Part shown: positions 7,664-18,525 of the stretch, piece by piece
Position numbering within the stretch: position 1 is the stretch's first letter
Layout of the letters: each line of letters begins with the position of its first letter
Assembly: GCF_003258515.1 (NCBI RefSeq)
Contig: NZ_QGEH01000004.1
Coordinates: 124,001 to 188,000, forward strand
Reading direction: 5' to 3'
Source: Marinobacter bohaiensis
GTDB lineage: Bacteria; Pseudomonadota; Gammaproteobacteria; Pseudomonadales; Oleiphilaceae
Length of the DNA stretch: 64,000 nucleotides
Notes under the pieces: model-generated
The model's input: only the letters and a program-made list of their open reading frames with translations
The model's database searches: none
Told to the model about the DNA's origin: nothing
Made by a program: the position numbers and the translations under genes

Positions 7664-9730
7664 ATGACCAAAAAGTTTCAGATAGAACACCGCCTCGGCT
7701 ATCGCATTCTCCGCTGGGTTCTGCTGGTCGCGCTGCTCAGCGGCATCGTCCTGAGCACCGCACAGATCATTGTCGACGCCAACCGTGTGTCCGATGACCT
7801 GGACCGGCAGGCCAACCAGACCCTGTCACTGATCCGCGATGCCGCCAGTCAGGCGGTTTACAGCATCGATGAGGACCTGGCCCAGCAGGTGGTCGACGGT
7901 CTCTTCGAACAGCCCGCCATCCGTTCCGCCAGCATCACACACCCCGACGGCGAAATCCTGGCCCAGAACAGCCGCATCCTCCTGCCGGCTGACTATCGAT
8001 CGCTTACCGACCCCATCTTCGGACCGGAACGGCACTACCGCGTCGAGCTGACCCGGGGCACCGAATCACCGGTGGTGTACGGTTACCTGGAAGTCAGCGT
8101 GGATACCGTCTACAGCGCCGCCTCCTGGCTTGAGCGGGCCACCCTCACCTTCCTTTCCGGCATTGCCCGGGCCATCGTGCTGGGCCTGGTGCTGTTCTTC
8201 GTCTTCCACATCCTGCTGACCCGCCCCCTGTTCCGGATCATCAACTCCATTTCACGGGTGGACCCGGAGCATCCCGGAGACACCCTGCTGGAGATGCCCC
8301 AGGGTCACCGCAACGACGAACTGGGGCTGTGGGTGAACGCCACCAACAACCTGCTGGTGACCATCACCGAGAACCAGGAGAAGCAGGCCGAGGCGGAAGC
8401 CCGGGTAAACCGGCTGTCCCGCTACGACAAACTGACCGGTCTCCCCAACCGGGAGCTGCTATTGGCCATGCTGGGCACTGCCCTGGAAGAGCACCGACGC
8501 AGCGGCGACACCCTGGCCACGTTCTGCTTCGGCGTCGACGACTTCAAGAGCATCAACGAGCAGAACGGCTACCACATGGGCGACCAACTGCTGCAGACGA
8601 TAGCTGACCGGCTCAGCGGCGACGGCCCCAATGGCCCGCTGGTCGCGGCACGCCTGGGGGGCGACCAGTTCGTCGTGGTCGAGCAGCACCTCAAGGATGG
8701 CTACCAGTGCGCCGCCACCTCGGAGTGGCTGCAGCGTCAGGTGGCCCGCCCGGTGCGCCTTGCCGGTCGGGACATTGCGGTGACCGCCACTATCGGCATC
8801 GCCCTGTACCCCGACGACGCCGAACACAGCGAGCAGTTGCTGCAACGGGCCGAGCAAACCATGACCCTGGCCAAAACCAACGGCAGCAACCAGTTCCAGT
8901 TCTACGTCGCCAGCGTCGACCAGAAGATCCGCGACCGCAAGCAGCTGGAACGGGACCTGTATCGCGCCCTGGCCGAGGGTGAGTTCCACCTCGTCTACCA
9001 GCCCCAGATCAATCTCGACAGCCGGCGCATCATCGGCGCCGAGGCGTTGCTGCGCTGGGACCATCCCGAGCACGGCCCGATTCCACCCGACCAGTTCATT
9101 CCCCTGGCGGAACTGAGCGGCTCCATCGTCGACATCGGCCAGTGGGTGCTGGACGAAGCCTGTGCCCAAGCCGCCCGCTGGGCCAGCCAGGGGATGCCGA
9201 TCCGCATCGCGGTCAACCTGTCGGCGGTACAGCTGCGCCAGGACGACTTGGTGGACTCGGTGCTCACCACCCTGCGCCGGCACGCCATCCCGCCGGGCCG
9301 GCTGGAGCTGGAAGTGACCGAAACCGGCTTCATGGAGGACCTGGACAGCGCCATCGAAAAACTGGTGCGCCTGCGCAACGAGGGCATCAACATTGCCGTG
9401 GACGACTTCGGCACCGGTTACTCGTCACTGACCTACCTCAAGCGCCTGCCGGTCCAGCATCTCAAGATCGACAAGCAATTCGTCTGCGACTTGCTGGTCA
9501 ACGAAGAAGACACCCGGATCGCCAATACCATCATCGACCTCGGCAAGAGCCTCAACCTGGACGTCATCGCCGAAGGCGTGGAAACCGAGGAACAGGAGTT
9601 CTACCTGCACAACCGCGGCTGCCACCTCGCCCAGGGCTACTATTTCAGCAAACCTCTGAAACCCGACGACTTCGCCAGTTTCATCACCTCGTTTCACCGT
9701 AAAATCACAGCCAACTCAACCGAAAACTGA
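7664..9730 (+). CDS. Membrane GGDEF-EAL protein, probable c-di-GMP phosphodiesterase
   Basis: A 688-aa inner-membrane signalling protein. TM1 (about 16-34) and TM2 (about 162-185) bracket a periplasmic sensor domain; a HAMP-like linker follows (~190-240), then GGDEF (~255-415) and EAL (~430-680). The cyclase signature reads GGDQF at 332-336: the Glu that normally serves catalysis is Gln, so cyclase activity is doubtful. The EAL domain keeps EAL (460-462), the Asn of VNLSAVQL, the Glu of EVTETGF, DDFGTGYSSL, the Lys of LKIDK and the Glu of AEGVE, so phosphodiesterase activity is likely. It ends 15 nt before the lemA-type gene but is probably unrelated to it in function. Confidence 0.92.
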   Translation: MTKKFQIEHRLGYRILRWVLLVALLSGIVLSTAQIIVDANRVSDDLDRQANQTLSLIRDAASQAVYSIDEDLAQQVVDGLFEQPAIRSASITHPDGEILAQNSRILLPADYRSLTDPIFGPERHYRVELTRGTESPVVYGYLEVSVDTVYSAASWLERATLTFLSGIARAIVLGLVLFFVFHILLTRPLFRIINSISRVDPEHPGDTLLEMPQGHRNDELGLWVNATNNLLVTITENQEKQAEAEARVNRLSRYDKLTGLPNRELLLAMLGTALEEHRRSGDTLATFCFGVDDFKSINEQNGYHMGDQLLQTIADRLSGDGPNGPLVAARLGGDQFVVVEQHLKDGYQCAATSEWLQRQVARPVRLAGRDIAVTATIGIALYPDDAEHSEQLLQRAEQTMTLAKTNGSNQFQFYVASVDQKIRDRKQLERDLYRALAEGEFHLVYQPQINLDSRRIIGAEALLRWDHPEHGPIPPDQFIPLAELSGSIVDIGQWVLDEACAQAARWASQGMPIRIAVNLSAVQLRQDDLVDSVLTTLRRHAIPPGRLELEVTETGFMEDLDSAIEKLVRLRNEGINIAVDDFGTGYSSLTYLKRLPVQHLKIDKQFVCDLLVNEEDTRIANTIIDLGKSLNLDVIAEGVETEEQEFYLHNRGCHLAQGYYFSKPLKPDDFASFITSFHRKITANSTEN

Positions 9731-9745
9731 CAGCAAGGAATTTCC

Positions 9746-10333
9746 ATGACGACGACGCTCATCGGCTTGGCGGTCATTGCCGCCGTAGTCATCTTTGTTA
9801 TCGCCATCTACAACCGGCTGGTGTCCCTGCGCAACCGCTTCAAGAACGGCTTCTCGCAGATCGACGTCCAGCTCCAGCGCCGCCACGACCTGATTCCCAA
9901 CCTGGTGGAATCCACCAAGGCGTATATGGCTCATGAGCGCAACACCCTCACCGAAGTCATGGAAGCCCGCAACCAGGCAGTGTCGGCCCAGAAAGACGCC
10001 GCCGGCGACCCGGCCGACGGCCAGCGCATCCAGAAACTGTCGTCCGCCGAGAACATGCTGTCCCGTGCCCTGGCCAACTTCTACGCCGTGGCCGAAAACT
10101 ATCCAGAGCTGAAGGCCAACGAGACGGTCCAGCAAATGATGGAAGAGCTCTCCAGCACCGAGAACCGCGTCGCCTTCGCCCGTCAGGCCTATAACGACGA
10201 GGTCATGGTGTACAACACCTACCGCGAGAAATTCCCCAACAACGTGATCGCGGGCTTTTTTGCCTTCAAGCCCAGCGAGCAGCTGCAACTGGAGAATCCG
10301 GAAGCCCGTCAGGCGCCGAAAGTCAGCTTCTGA
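9746..10333 (+). CDS. LemA family protein
   Basis: A 195-aa protein with one N-terminal membrane segment (about 4-22) and then the helical LemA domain, recognised from YNRLVSLRNRFKNGF, the RRHDLIPNLVE motif and the closing VAFARQAYND/YNTYREKFPNN segment. The bulk is expected to be periplasmic or extracytoplasmic. It is followed after 18 nt by an M48 metalloprotease on the same strand. LemA genes are often found beside such proteases, and the two are probably co-transcribed. The exact biochemical role of LemA proteins is not established. Confidence 0.93.
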   Translation: MTTTLIGLAVIAAVVIFVIAIYNRLVSLRNRFKNGFSQIDVQLQRRHDLIPNLVESTKAYMAHERNTLTEVMEARNQAVSAQKDAAGDPADGQRIQKLSSAENMLSRALANFYAVAENYPELKANETVQQMMEELSSTENRVAFARQAYNDEVMVYNTYREKFPNNVIAGFFAFKPSEQLQLENPEARQAPKVSF

Positions 10334-10351
10334 CCAAAGGTCTGATCGAGC

Positions 10352-12322
10352 ATGCAGAAACTGGGATTCTTTGAACGGCAGGAGCGCGCCCGCCGCAACA
10401 CATCGCTGCTGGTCCTCCTGTTCACCGTTGCCGTGGTCCTGATCACCCTGGTGGTGGACCTGATTGGTTATCTGGCAACCCGCGATATCGAACCGGTGCC
10501 GCATTTCGGCGCCTGGCTGATCTCCAAGCAGGGCATCTACACGTCCATTGCCGTGGTGGCCGTCGTCGGCTTCGGCTCGCTGTTCCGCTGGATCGACCTC
10601 GCCGGCGGCGGCGATCGCGTCGCCCGCATGGTGGGGGCGCGCCAACTGGACCCGTCCAGCCAGGATCCGGACGAGCGGCGTTTGCGCAACGTAGTGGAAG
10701 AAATGGCCATCGCCAGTGGCGTGCCCGTGCCGGACCTGTACGTGATGGACAACGAAACCGCCATCAACGCCTTTGTCGCCGGTTACAGCGCCAGCGAGGC
10801 CGTCATGGTGGTAACCCACGGCACCCTCACCCAACTCTCGCGAGACGAGCTCCAGGGTGTCGTCGCCCACGAGTTCAGCCATATCCTCAACTCGGACATG
10901 CGCATCAACGTGCGGCTGATCGCGCTGCTCGCCGGCATCCTGATGATCGGGCAAATTGGCCAGTTCCTGCTGGGCAGTGCCGGCCGGCGCAGCTACACCA
11001 GTTCCCGGGACGACAAGGGACGTGGTGCCATGATCGCCATCGGCCTGGCGCTGATACTGGTGGGGTACATCGGCCTGTTTTTCGGGCGCCTGATCCAGTC
11101 GGCCATCTCGCGCCAGCGGGAAATGCTGGCCGACGCCTCTTCGGTGCAGTTCACCCGCAACCCGGAAGGCATCGCCAGCGCGCTGTACCGCATCGGCCAG
11201 ACCAGCGGCTATTTCCAGACCACCAGCCACGCCAGCGACGTGAACCACATGTGCTTCAGCGAAACCGTGCGCATGCGCTTCGCAAGCTGGCTGGCGTCCC
11301 ACCCGCCGCTGGAGGAACGCATCAACGCCATCGATCCGGCACTGCTGGCACGCTTTCGCAACCGCCGCCGCGACGACATCAAACCCACGCAGCCATCGCC
11401 GGGCGTATCCTCGACGGCAACAGGCGGAGCCAGTCTCCAGGCGGGTCTGAGCGCCCTGACCGAGCCAGTGATCGGCGCCCGCACCTCACCTCTCGCCTCC
11501 GGCACGCGCCTGTCGGAAAGTGCTGGCGCGGTGACTCCGGCCAACGAAGCCTACGCCCAGCGTCTGCTGACCCAGCTGCCAGACAACGTCCGCACCCTGC
11601 TCTACACCCGCACCGGGGCGATCCAGTACTGCTACAGCCTGATCTTCCACGACATGTCGGACGCCGAACGGACCGCTGCGCTGCAACACTCGCCGGAGCA
11701 GGCGGCCCTGGCTCTCGACCAGGATATGATGGCCCGTTTCTATCCCACCCTGGAGGCATTGGGCGACGCCATCCGACTGCCTGCCCTGGAGCTGGCAATG
11801 CCGGCTCTGCGCAAGCTCGATCCACAGGAACGGGAAACGCTGGAAGCGGTGATGGGACGTCTGGCCCGGTCCGATGGCCGGGTGACCCTGTTCGAGTTTG
11901 CGCTACTCAGCTTTATCCGGCGTCACCTGACCCCCGCCGGCCGTCGCCCGGACCGGGTGCGCTACCGTCGCTTCGCGGATGTATCAGCGAGTCTGGGCAC
12001 ACTGCTGAGCCTGGCAGCCCGCTCAGCCACCGAGACAGCGGAGGAGGCAGAAGCCTGCTACCAGGAGGCTATCGCCGGCTTCGAGAGTCAGTCAGTGAGT
12101 CTGGGGCCGCTGCGACAGAAGGTCAGCTCGCGGGAACTTCTGGAGGCGCTGAATCAGCTGCGGGGCCTGTCGCCGATGCTCAAACCGGCGATCATCGATG
12201 CCTGCGGGCACTGCATCCTGCGGGATGGTCAGGTGGTGGTTCGGGAGTATGAAATCCTGCGACTGGTCGCCGATCAGCTCGACTGCCCCATGCCACCGCT
12301 GCCGGTCAGCCAGGCAGGCTGA
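10352..12322 (+). CDS. M48 family zinc metalloprotease with long C-terminal extension
   Basis: Integral membrane protease related to HtpX. Two N-terminal membrane segments (about 18-42 and 62-78) precede the catalytic region: HEFSH at 173-177 supplies the two His ligands and the catalytic Glu, and REMLADASSVQF near 256-267 the third ligand. Two more membrane segments lie between them (about 187-208 and 226-246). The M48 core ends near residue 325. The remaining ~330 residues are a soluble, mostly helical extension absent from HtpX (about 290 aa), and I recognise no domain there. Co-transcription with lemA suggests a joint role in envelope quality control; that is inference. Confidence 0.92.
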   Translation: MQKLGFFERQERARRNTSLLVLLFTVAVVLITLVVDLIGYLATRDIEPVPHFGAWLISKQGIYTSIAVVAVVGFGSLFRWIDLAGGGDRVARMVGARQLDPSSQDPDERRLRNVVEEMAIASGVPVPDLYVMDNETAINAFVAGYSASEAVMVVTHGTLTQLSRDELQGVVAHEFSHILNSDMRINVRLIALLAGILMIGQIGQFLLGSAGRRSYTSSRDDKGRGAMIAIGLALILVGYIGLFFGRLIQSAISRQREMLADASSVQFTRNPEGIASALYRIGQTSGYFQTTSHASDVNHMCFSETVRMRFASWLASHPPLEERINAIDPALLARFRNRRRDDIKPTQPSPGVSSTATGGASLQAGLSALTEPVIGARTSPLASGTRLSESAGAVTPANEAYAQRLLTQLPDNVRTLLYTRTGAIQYCYSLIFHDMSDAERTAALQHSPEQAALALDQDMMARFYPTLEALGDAIRLPALELAMPALRKLDPQERETLEAVMGRLARSDGRVTLFEFALLSFIRRHLTPAGRRPDRVRYRRFADVSASLGTLLSLAARSATETAEEAEACYQEAIAGFESQSVSLGPLRQKVSSRELLEALNQLRGLSPMLKPAIIDACGHCILRDGQVVVREYEILRLVADQLDCPMPPLPVSQAG

Positions 12323-12347
12323 TACCGGCTCAGCGGCGGGTCGCCCC

Positions 12348-14303
12348 TCAGTCCTGCTCGGGCGGACGCAGCCGGTTACGTTCAAACAGGCCGTCGATGG
12401 GCGGCCGTTCACGAGGGCCGATGTCTTCGGCGGTCCCTTTCTCGCGCATCCCCAGGTGCAGGTTCCACAGTCCCTGGTACTTGTCGTCGGTCACCGCCAC
12501 AGTGTCGGCCTTTTCCAGCAGGATCTTGGGCCGCAGGAACACCAGCAGGTTGCGCTTGATCTTGGTTTCCGACTCGGACGAGAACAGGGCGCCCAGGTAG
12601 GGAATATCGCCCAGCAGCGGAACCTTGCTGCGTGAGACGCTGTAGTCTTCCCGGATCAACCCACCCAGGACGATGGTCTCGCCGTCGTCCGCCAGCACGG
12701 TGGTCTTGATCTGGCGCTTGTTGGTAACCAGGTCGGACGCGGATTCCACGCTGTCCGCAATGTTTTCGGTGGTCTGCTCGACAATCAGCTTGACCGAATC
12801 GTCCTCGCTGATGGTCGGCGTCACTTTCAGGGTCAAGCCGACGTCGCGCCGCTCAATGGTCTGGTACGGGTTCGACACCCCGTCGCTGGTGGTGGTGGTC
12901 GACCCGGTGACGAACGGTACGTTCTGACCCACCACAATCTCCGACTCCTGATTGTCCAGGGTGATGATGCTCGGTGTGGACAGCAGGTTGGCGGCGGTGG
13001 AGTTGGACAGCGCCTGGATCAGCACGCCCCAGGTGAAGCCGCCGTCGCTCTGGTCGCCAAACCCAATCGACGCGCCTCCGGTTGAGGGTGCCACAAACTC
13101 GTCCGATACCACGGAGCTGATGACCTCTCCCAGGCTCAGGCCGACATTGCCGAAGTTGGTGCCCAGCACCCCGGTATCCTCACTGCCGGCACCAAACTGA
13201 ACCCCGACGTCCTTGCCTACCTCGTCGCTGATTTCGACGATGGCCGCTTCGATCATGACCTGGGCCCGGCGTACGTCGAGCGCGTCCACCACGGCATCCA
13301 CTTCCTGCATGATCGACGGCTCACCACGCACCACGATGGCGTTCAGACCCTCGTCAGCGAAGATGGCAAAGCCGGAGGTGTTACCCGAACCACCGCCGCT
13401 GGACGACTGGCCCTGCTGGGTTTCCTTGGCAACCTCTCCCATGACGCCCTTGAGCAGCTCGGCCAGGGACTCGGCGTCGGCGTGCTTGAGACGGATCACC
13501 TTGGTGGTGCCGCCCGAGGCCGAAGGCTGATCCAGTTTGCGGATCAGCTCGCGCATTTTCTCACGGAAGTTCTCATCACCGCGCAGGATCAGCCGGTTGC
13601 TGCGCTCGTCGGCGGTGACGCTGTACTTGTTGGCGGATTCGTTGGCATTCTGGCCCAGCTCAGACGGTGCCAGTTCCTGCAGCAGGCGCACCATGTCGCC
13701 CACCCAGGCTTCCTCCAGCTGGATCACTTCCACTTCGTACTTGGACGGACTGTCCAGCTCCTTAACGATGCCTTCAATGCGATCAACGTTGGCGCTGTGA
13801 TCACTGACGATCAGGGCGTTGGCCGCCGCAACACCGGCCAGGTGACCGTACTTGGCTACCAGCGGGCGCAGAATTGGCACCAGTTCGAGAGCGTTGGCGT
13901 TGTTGACCTGGATAACCTTGGTGATCAGCTGCTCGGAGGGTAGGGATTCGAAGCGTTTGAGGGATTCGGCCGACTGCTTGGCGTCCACCTGCTGGACGAT
14001 CTTGATGACCTCCTCGCCCGGGATGGCGGTGAACCCGTGCACCTGGAGCACCGCCAGGAACAGGTCGTAGATCTCGGCCTTGTTCATCGGCGCGGAGGAC
14101 AACACCGTCACCTTGCCCTTGACCCGGGGGTCCACCACGAAGCTGTAACCGGTGATGTCCGCGATCTGGGTCACGAAAGCGCGGATATCGGCGTCCTTGA
14201 GGTTAAGCTTCCAGGTGCCTTCCTGGCTGTGTACCGCCGCGCTGAGCGGCAGCAGCAGGACCAGAACCAGAACCCGGATCAGTGGCGTCTTCAGATGTGT
14301 CAT
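12348..14303 (-). CDS. gspD: Type II secretion system secretin
   Basis: GspD forms the outer-membrane channel of the type II secretion system. The 650-aa protein starts with a signal peptide (about 1-25, cleavage near HSQ). N0 follows (WKLNLKDADIRAFV), then the N1-N3 repeats with VIQVNNANALELVPILRPLV and VIRLKHADAESLAELLKG, and the secretin core ending in VPLLGDIPYLGALF. ATG 14303 is preferred to the open upstream extension at 14408 because it begins the signal peptide. It is last in the order gspN-gspC-gspD. No other gsp gene is in the window, so the remaining components must lie elsewhere. Confidence 0.96.
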   Translation of the reverse strand: MTHLKTPLIRVLVLVLLLPLSAAVHSQEGTWKLNLKDADIRAFVTQIADITGYSFVVDPRVKGKVTVLSSAPMNKAEIYDLFLAVLQVHGFTAIPGEEVIKIVQQVDAKQSAESLKRFESLPSEQLITKVIQVNNANALELVPILRPLVAKYGHLAGVAAANALIVSDHSANVDRIEGIVKELDSPSKYEVEVIQLEEAWVGDMVRLLQELAPSELGQNANESANKYSVTADERSNRLILRGDENFREKMRELIRKLDQPSASGGTTKVIRLKHADAESLAELLKGVMGEVAKETQQGQSSSGGGSGNTSGFAIFADEGLNAIVVRGEPSIMQEVDAVVDALDVRRAQVMIEAAIVEISDEVGKDVGVQFGAGSEDTGVLGTNFGNVGLSLGEVISSVVSDEFVAPSTGGASIGFGDQSDGGFTWGVLIQALSNSTAANLLSTPSIITLDNQESEIVVGQNVPFVTGSTTTTSDGVSNPYQTIERRDVGLTLKVTPTISEDDSVKLIVEQTTENIADSVESASDLVTNKRQIKTTVLADDGETIVLGGLIREDYSVSRSKVPLLGDIPYLGALFSSESETKIKRNLLVFLRPKILLEKADTVAVTDDKYQGLWNLHLGMREKGTAEDIGPRERPPIDGLFERNRLRPPEQD

Positions 14304-14391
14304 GCGGTGCTGTTTTCCTGTAACTGAGAATCTGTGGCGAGCGTCGTGTTCGCCCTTTCTTATAATCGTTTTATACCGGCGCCGGATGTCA

Positions 14392-15237
14392 TTATTGCGG
14401 CAGCGCATAATTCACGGTGAAGCTCGTGCCGTCGCGCATGACCTCCACCTGGATCTGCTCCTGCTCACGCCAACCGCCGTCCAGCAGGGCCCGGTCCTGC
14501 TCAATGTCGCCTAACGGCTGGCCATTGATCGCCGTGATCACGTCGCCGGACTGCAGGTTCAGGGCCGACAACATGGGATTGGAGCCGTCGTACACGTACC
14601 CTTGGGCGGCACCGGACGTCACTGGCTGCAGACCGTAACGCGCCAGCGCCTGATCGCCGTCACGGGCCAGTTGCTCCCGCGCATCGTCAACGAACGCTTC
14701 CGGCGAATCGTAGTCGGCTTCGGTGGACTGCGACACCATACCGCCTGTCCCGTCCTCTTCAAAGGCCAGCGACTCGACCTGCCCATTACGCCGGATCAGG
14801 ATCCTGTGGGATTCCACCTCCACCAGCTCGATATCACCGGGCATGATGTCACCGACGTGATAGTACGCCGTTGTACCGTCAGTTCCTGCAACTATAGCAC
14901 CGGAGTCGGCGCCACGCGTTGCCACCACGACGCCTTCCAGCGTCATTCGCAGGTTCGTCTCCGGAGCGCTGCGTTTGACCACCGCAGCAACCGGGGTGCC
15001 GGTCTCCGGTCGCCCGAATAAATCATAGGCGGCCAGTGGCGTACGCGAGCCGGGCGCGGCACTGGCCATCGCGGACGCCGTCGCACGAATCCCCGGCGCC
15101 AGCGGATCGGACCAGACCGCCAGCCAGGTCAGACGGCCGGCAAACCACGCGGCGTAGACGACCAGGCCGATCAACAGCAGATTGGCCAGCCAGCGCGGCA
15201 GCCCATTGAACGATGCGATACCCTGAATGGATGCCAT
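14392..15237 (-). CDS. gspC: Type II secretion system inner-membrane protein GspC
   Basis: GspC is a bitopic inner-membrane protein linking the assembly platform to the secretin. The 281-aa sequence has one membrane segment (about 18-38), the periplasmic homology region (about 65-165: YDLFGRP, LRMTLEGVVVA, YHVGDIMPG, RILIRRNG) and a C-terminal PDZ-like domain (about 205-281: LSALNLQSGDVITAINGQPL). It starts 9 nt after the gspN stop and ends 88 nt before gspD. Confidence 0.95.
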   Translation of the reverse strand: MASIQGIASFNGLPRWLANLLLIGLVVYAAWFAGRLTWLAVWSDPLAPGIRATASAMASAAPGSRTPLAAYDLFGRPETGTPVAAVVKRSAPETNLRMTLEGVVVATRGADSGAIVAGTDGTTAYYHVGDIMPGDIELVEVESHRILIRRNGQVESLAFEEDGTGGMVSQSTEADYDSPEAFVDDAREQLARDGDQALARYGLQPVTSGAAQGYVYDGSNPMLSALNLQSGDVITAINGQPLGDIEQDRALLDGGWREQEQIQVEVMRDGTSFTVNYALPQ

Positions 15238-15246
15238 GAATCAGCC

Positions 15247-16041
15247 CTACCCTGCCGGCAGCACGCGCTGACGGACACTGAACACCACGTCCCCGGGCGA
15301 CGCGCTACCCGACCAGGGCTGGTTCACCATATCCAGCATGCGCTTGAACAGCTCAATGCGCATCATGCCGTCGGGCTGGAGCGTGGCGGCGATCACCGGG
15401 TCCGGACTGGTTGTGCTGGAAATCAGCAGATCCACCTGCCCCGCCCCCGGGTCCCGAACCAGCCGGGCCTGCATCGGCGGCAGCGTTGCCGACTGACGAC
15501 CACCGCCTTGCGGCCATGACACCTCACCGCCGGGCCAGGTCGCCAGACCGGCGAGCTCGGTCAGTCGCCCATCTTTCAGGGCCGCGTTCAGACGATCGAC
15601 GGAGATGTCACCGTCGATCATGGCCCCGCCGCTGCGCCGGATTTCCCGGCTGAATTCCGCCACATTGATACGGCCTCGCGCCGACACTTCCCCCGACTGC
15701 CGGCCGGTCACCAGAAGCGCCCCTTCCAGACGGGAGGCCGGCGTCTGTAGCTGCCAGGACAGGGGCAGGAAGCCACCGTCGGCAAACAGACCTTCGAGCT
15801 GCCAACCGGCCTGGACCGAATGCCCCATGACCTGCCCCTGGATCGCCCCGTTCCAGAGCTGGCCGGAGACCCGCTCCACCTGGACGCCCGGCGGCAGTTC
15901 AATCGCACTGCGCCCCATGTGCCAGGCCCAGCCGGCTGGCACCCACACCACCAGGGCCACGGCGTAGACCAGCAACGCCAGTACAAGCAGGGCAATCACC
16001 TTGCCGGGGCGGAGAAATCGGGATTCGGGATGTGCGGCCAT
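15247..16041 (-). CDS. gspN: Type II secretion system protein GspN
   Basis: GspN is an accessory inner-membrane protein of type II secretion. The 264-aa sequence has one N-terminal membrane segment (about 15-40, VIALLVLALLVYAVALVVW) followed by a beta-rich periplasmic domain with the family pattern VERVSGQLWNGAIQG near residue 72. The frame is open to a TTG at 16077. ATG 16041 is chosen because it stands just before the basic/hydrophobic N-terminus, but neither start has a clear ribosome site. First gene of the gspN-gspC-gspD operon. Confidence 0.88.
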   Translation of the reverse strand: MAAHPESRFLRPGKVIALLVLALLVYAVALVVWVPAGWAWHMGRSAIELPPGVQVERVSGQLWNGAIQGQVMGHSVQAGWQLEGLFADGGFLPLSWQLQTPASRLEGALLVTGRQSGEVSARGRINVAEFSREIRRSGGAMIDGDISVDRLNAALKDGRLTELAGLATWPGGEVSWPQGGGRQSATLPPMQARLVRDPGAGQVDLLISSTTSPDPVIAATLQPDGMMRIELFKRMLDMVNQPWSGSASPGDVVFSVRQRVLPAG

Positions 16042-16276
16042 AGGGTTCGTACAATCAGTCGACGCGTCCTCACGCAAGTGCTCTGGAGTCTATCAGACCC
16101 CTGATATAAGTGCATGACGCACGCAATAACCCCGTCCATGAGTCAGGACGACGATGCAATTCCGGCAATCGACGCCAGCAGGCCGGACCGGCGGTCAGCA
16201 AGGCGCCTGAAACATCGCCAATACTTTGTTATCAAAGCATATTGTCATGACGCTGAGATGAAACAAAACGGCAAAA

Positions 16277-16306
16277 AAAAGCCCCGCGTCGAAACGCGGG
16301 GCTTTT
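16277..16306. terminator. Terminator of groESL, symmetric
   Basis: Stem 16277-16288 with 16295-16306 (AAAAGCCCCGCG and its complement), 6-nt loop TCGAAA, with A and T runs on both sides, so it can work on either strand. It stands 38 nt beyond the groEL stop. Confidence 0.92.
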
Positions 16307-16343
16307 GCGACCTTAAGCGGTCAGGCGTCAGGTGACGGCCGGC

Positions 16344-18017
<1,674 letters not shown>

Positions 18018-18067
18018 TTATTCGTTAAACCAGTCGTCGAATATCGGGTTAAACGTGGGAACCGGAC

Positions 18068-18358
18068 TTAGCTTTCCAGTACGCCGTAGATATCGCTCTC
18101 GTTCATGATGAGCAGATCTTCGCCGTCAACCTTCACGGTGTTACCAGCGAACTGACCAAACACCACCGTATCACCGACGTTGACCGCCAGGGCACGGGTT
18201 TCGCCGTTGTCCAGAACGCGACCGTTACCAACGGCGATCACCTCGCCCTGGGACGGCTTTTCCTTGGCGTTGCCGGGCAGGACGATACCGCCAGCGGTCT
18301 TCTCTTCCTCTTCCTTACGGCGTACGACAACACGATCGTGTAGCGGACGAATTTTCAT
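18068..18358 (-). CDS. groES: Co-chaperonin GroES (10 kDa)
   Basis: Forms the heptameric lid of GroEL. The 96-aa sequence is typical: [14 protein letters not shown], the mobile loop [19 protein letters not shown] that contacts GroEL, and the closing [14 protein letters not shown]. It is the first gene of groES-groEL, 120 nt downstream of a heat-shock promoter. Confidence 0.99.
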   Translation of the reverse strand: MKIRPLHDRVVVRRKEEEEKTAGGIVLPGNAKEKPSQGEVIAVGNGRVLDNGETRALAVNVGDTVVFGQFAGNTVKVDGEDLLIMNESDIYGVLES

Positions 18359-18477
18359 TGCTCGGTTTCTCCAAATAGTCAGATTGTCATTGGCAATGAG
18401 GTTTGCTCAAAACGCTGGGGCTCGTAAGCGCCTGTTTTGTCAGGATCTTCGTGACCCTCAGCAAACTTGTGATCCTT

Positions 18478-18505
18478 ATGTGGGGGTTTGCACCTACATT
18501 TCAAC
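18478..18505 (-). promoter_or_regulatory. Heat-shock (sigma-32-type) promoter of groESL
   Basis: On the minus strand GTTGAAA (18499-18505), a 13-bp spacer and CCCCACAT (18478-18485) match the RpoH consensus CTTGAAA-N13/14-CCCCATNT. It lies between the fxsA stop and groES. No CIRCE element was found, so control by RpoH rather than HrcA is indicated. Confidence 0.82.
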
Positions 18506-18525
18506 TCCCCGTGGCGAAAAATTTT

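Noticed and set aside
9716-11302. A 528-aa open frame opposite lemA and the M48 gene
   Set aside because: Same reason: complete overlap with two well-recognised genes and no motif of its own.
16114-16335. A 73-aa frame before groEL's end
   Set aside because: It crosses the groESL terminator and has no ribosome site or motif.
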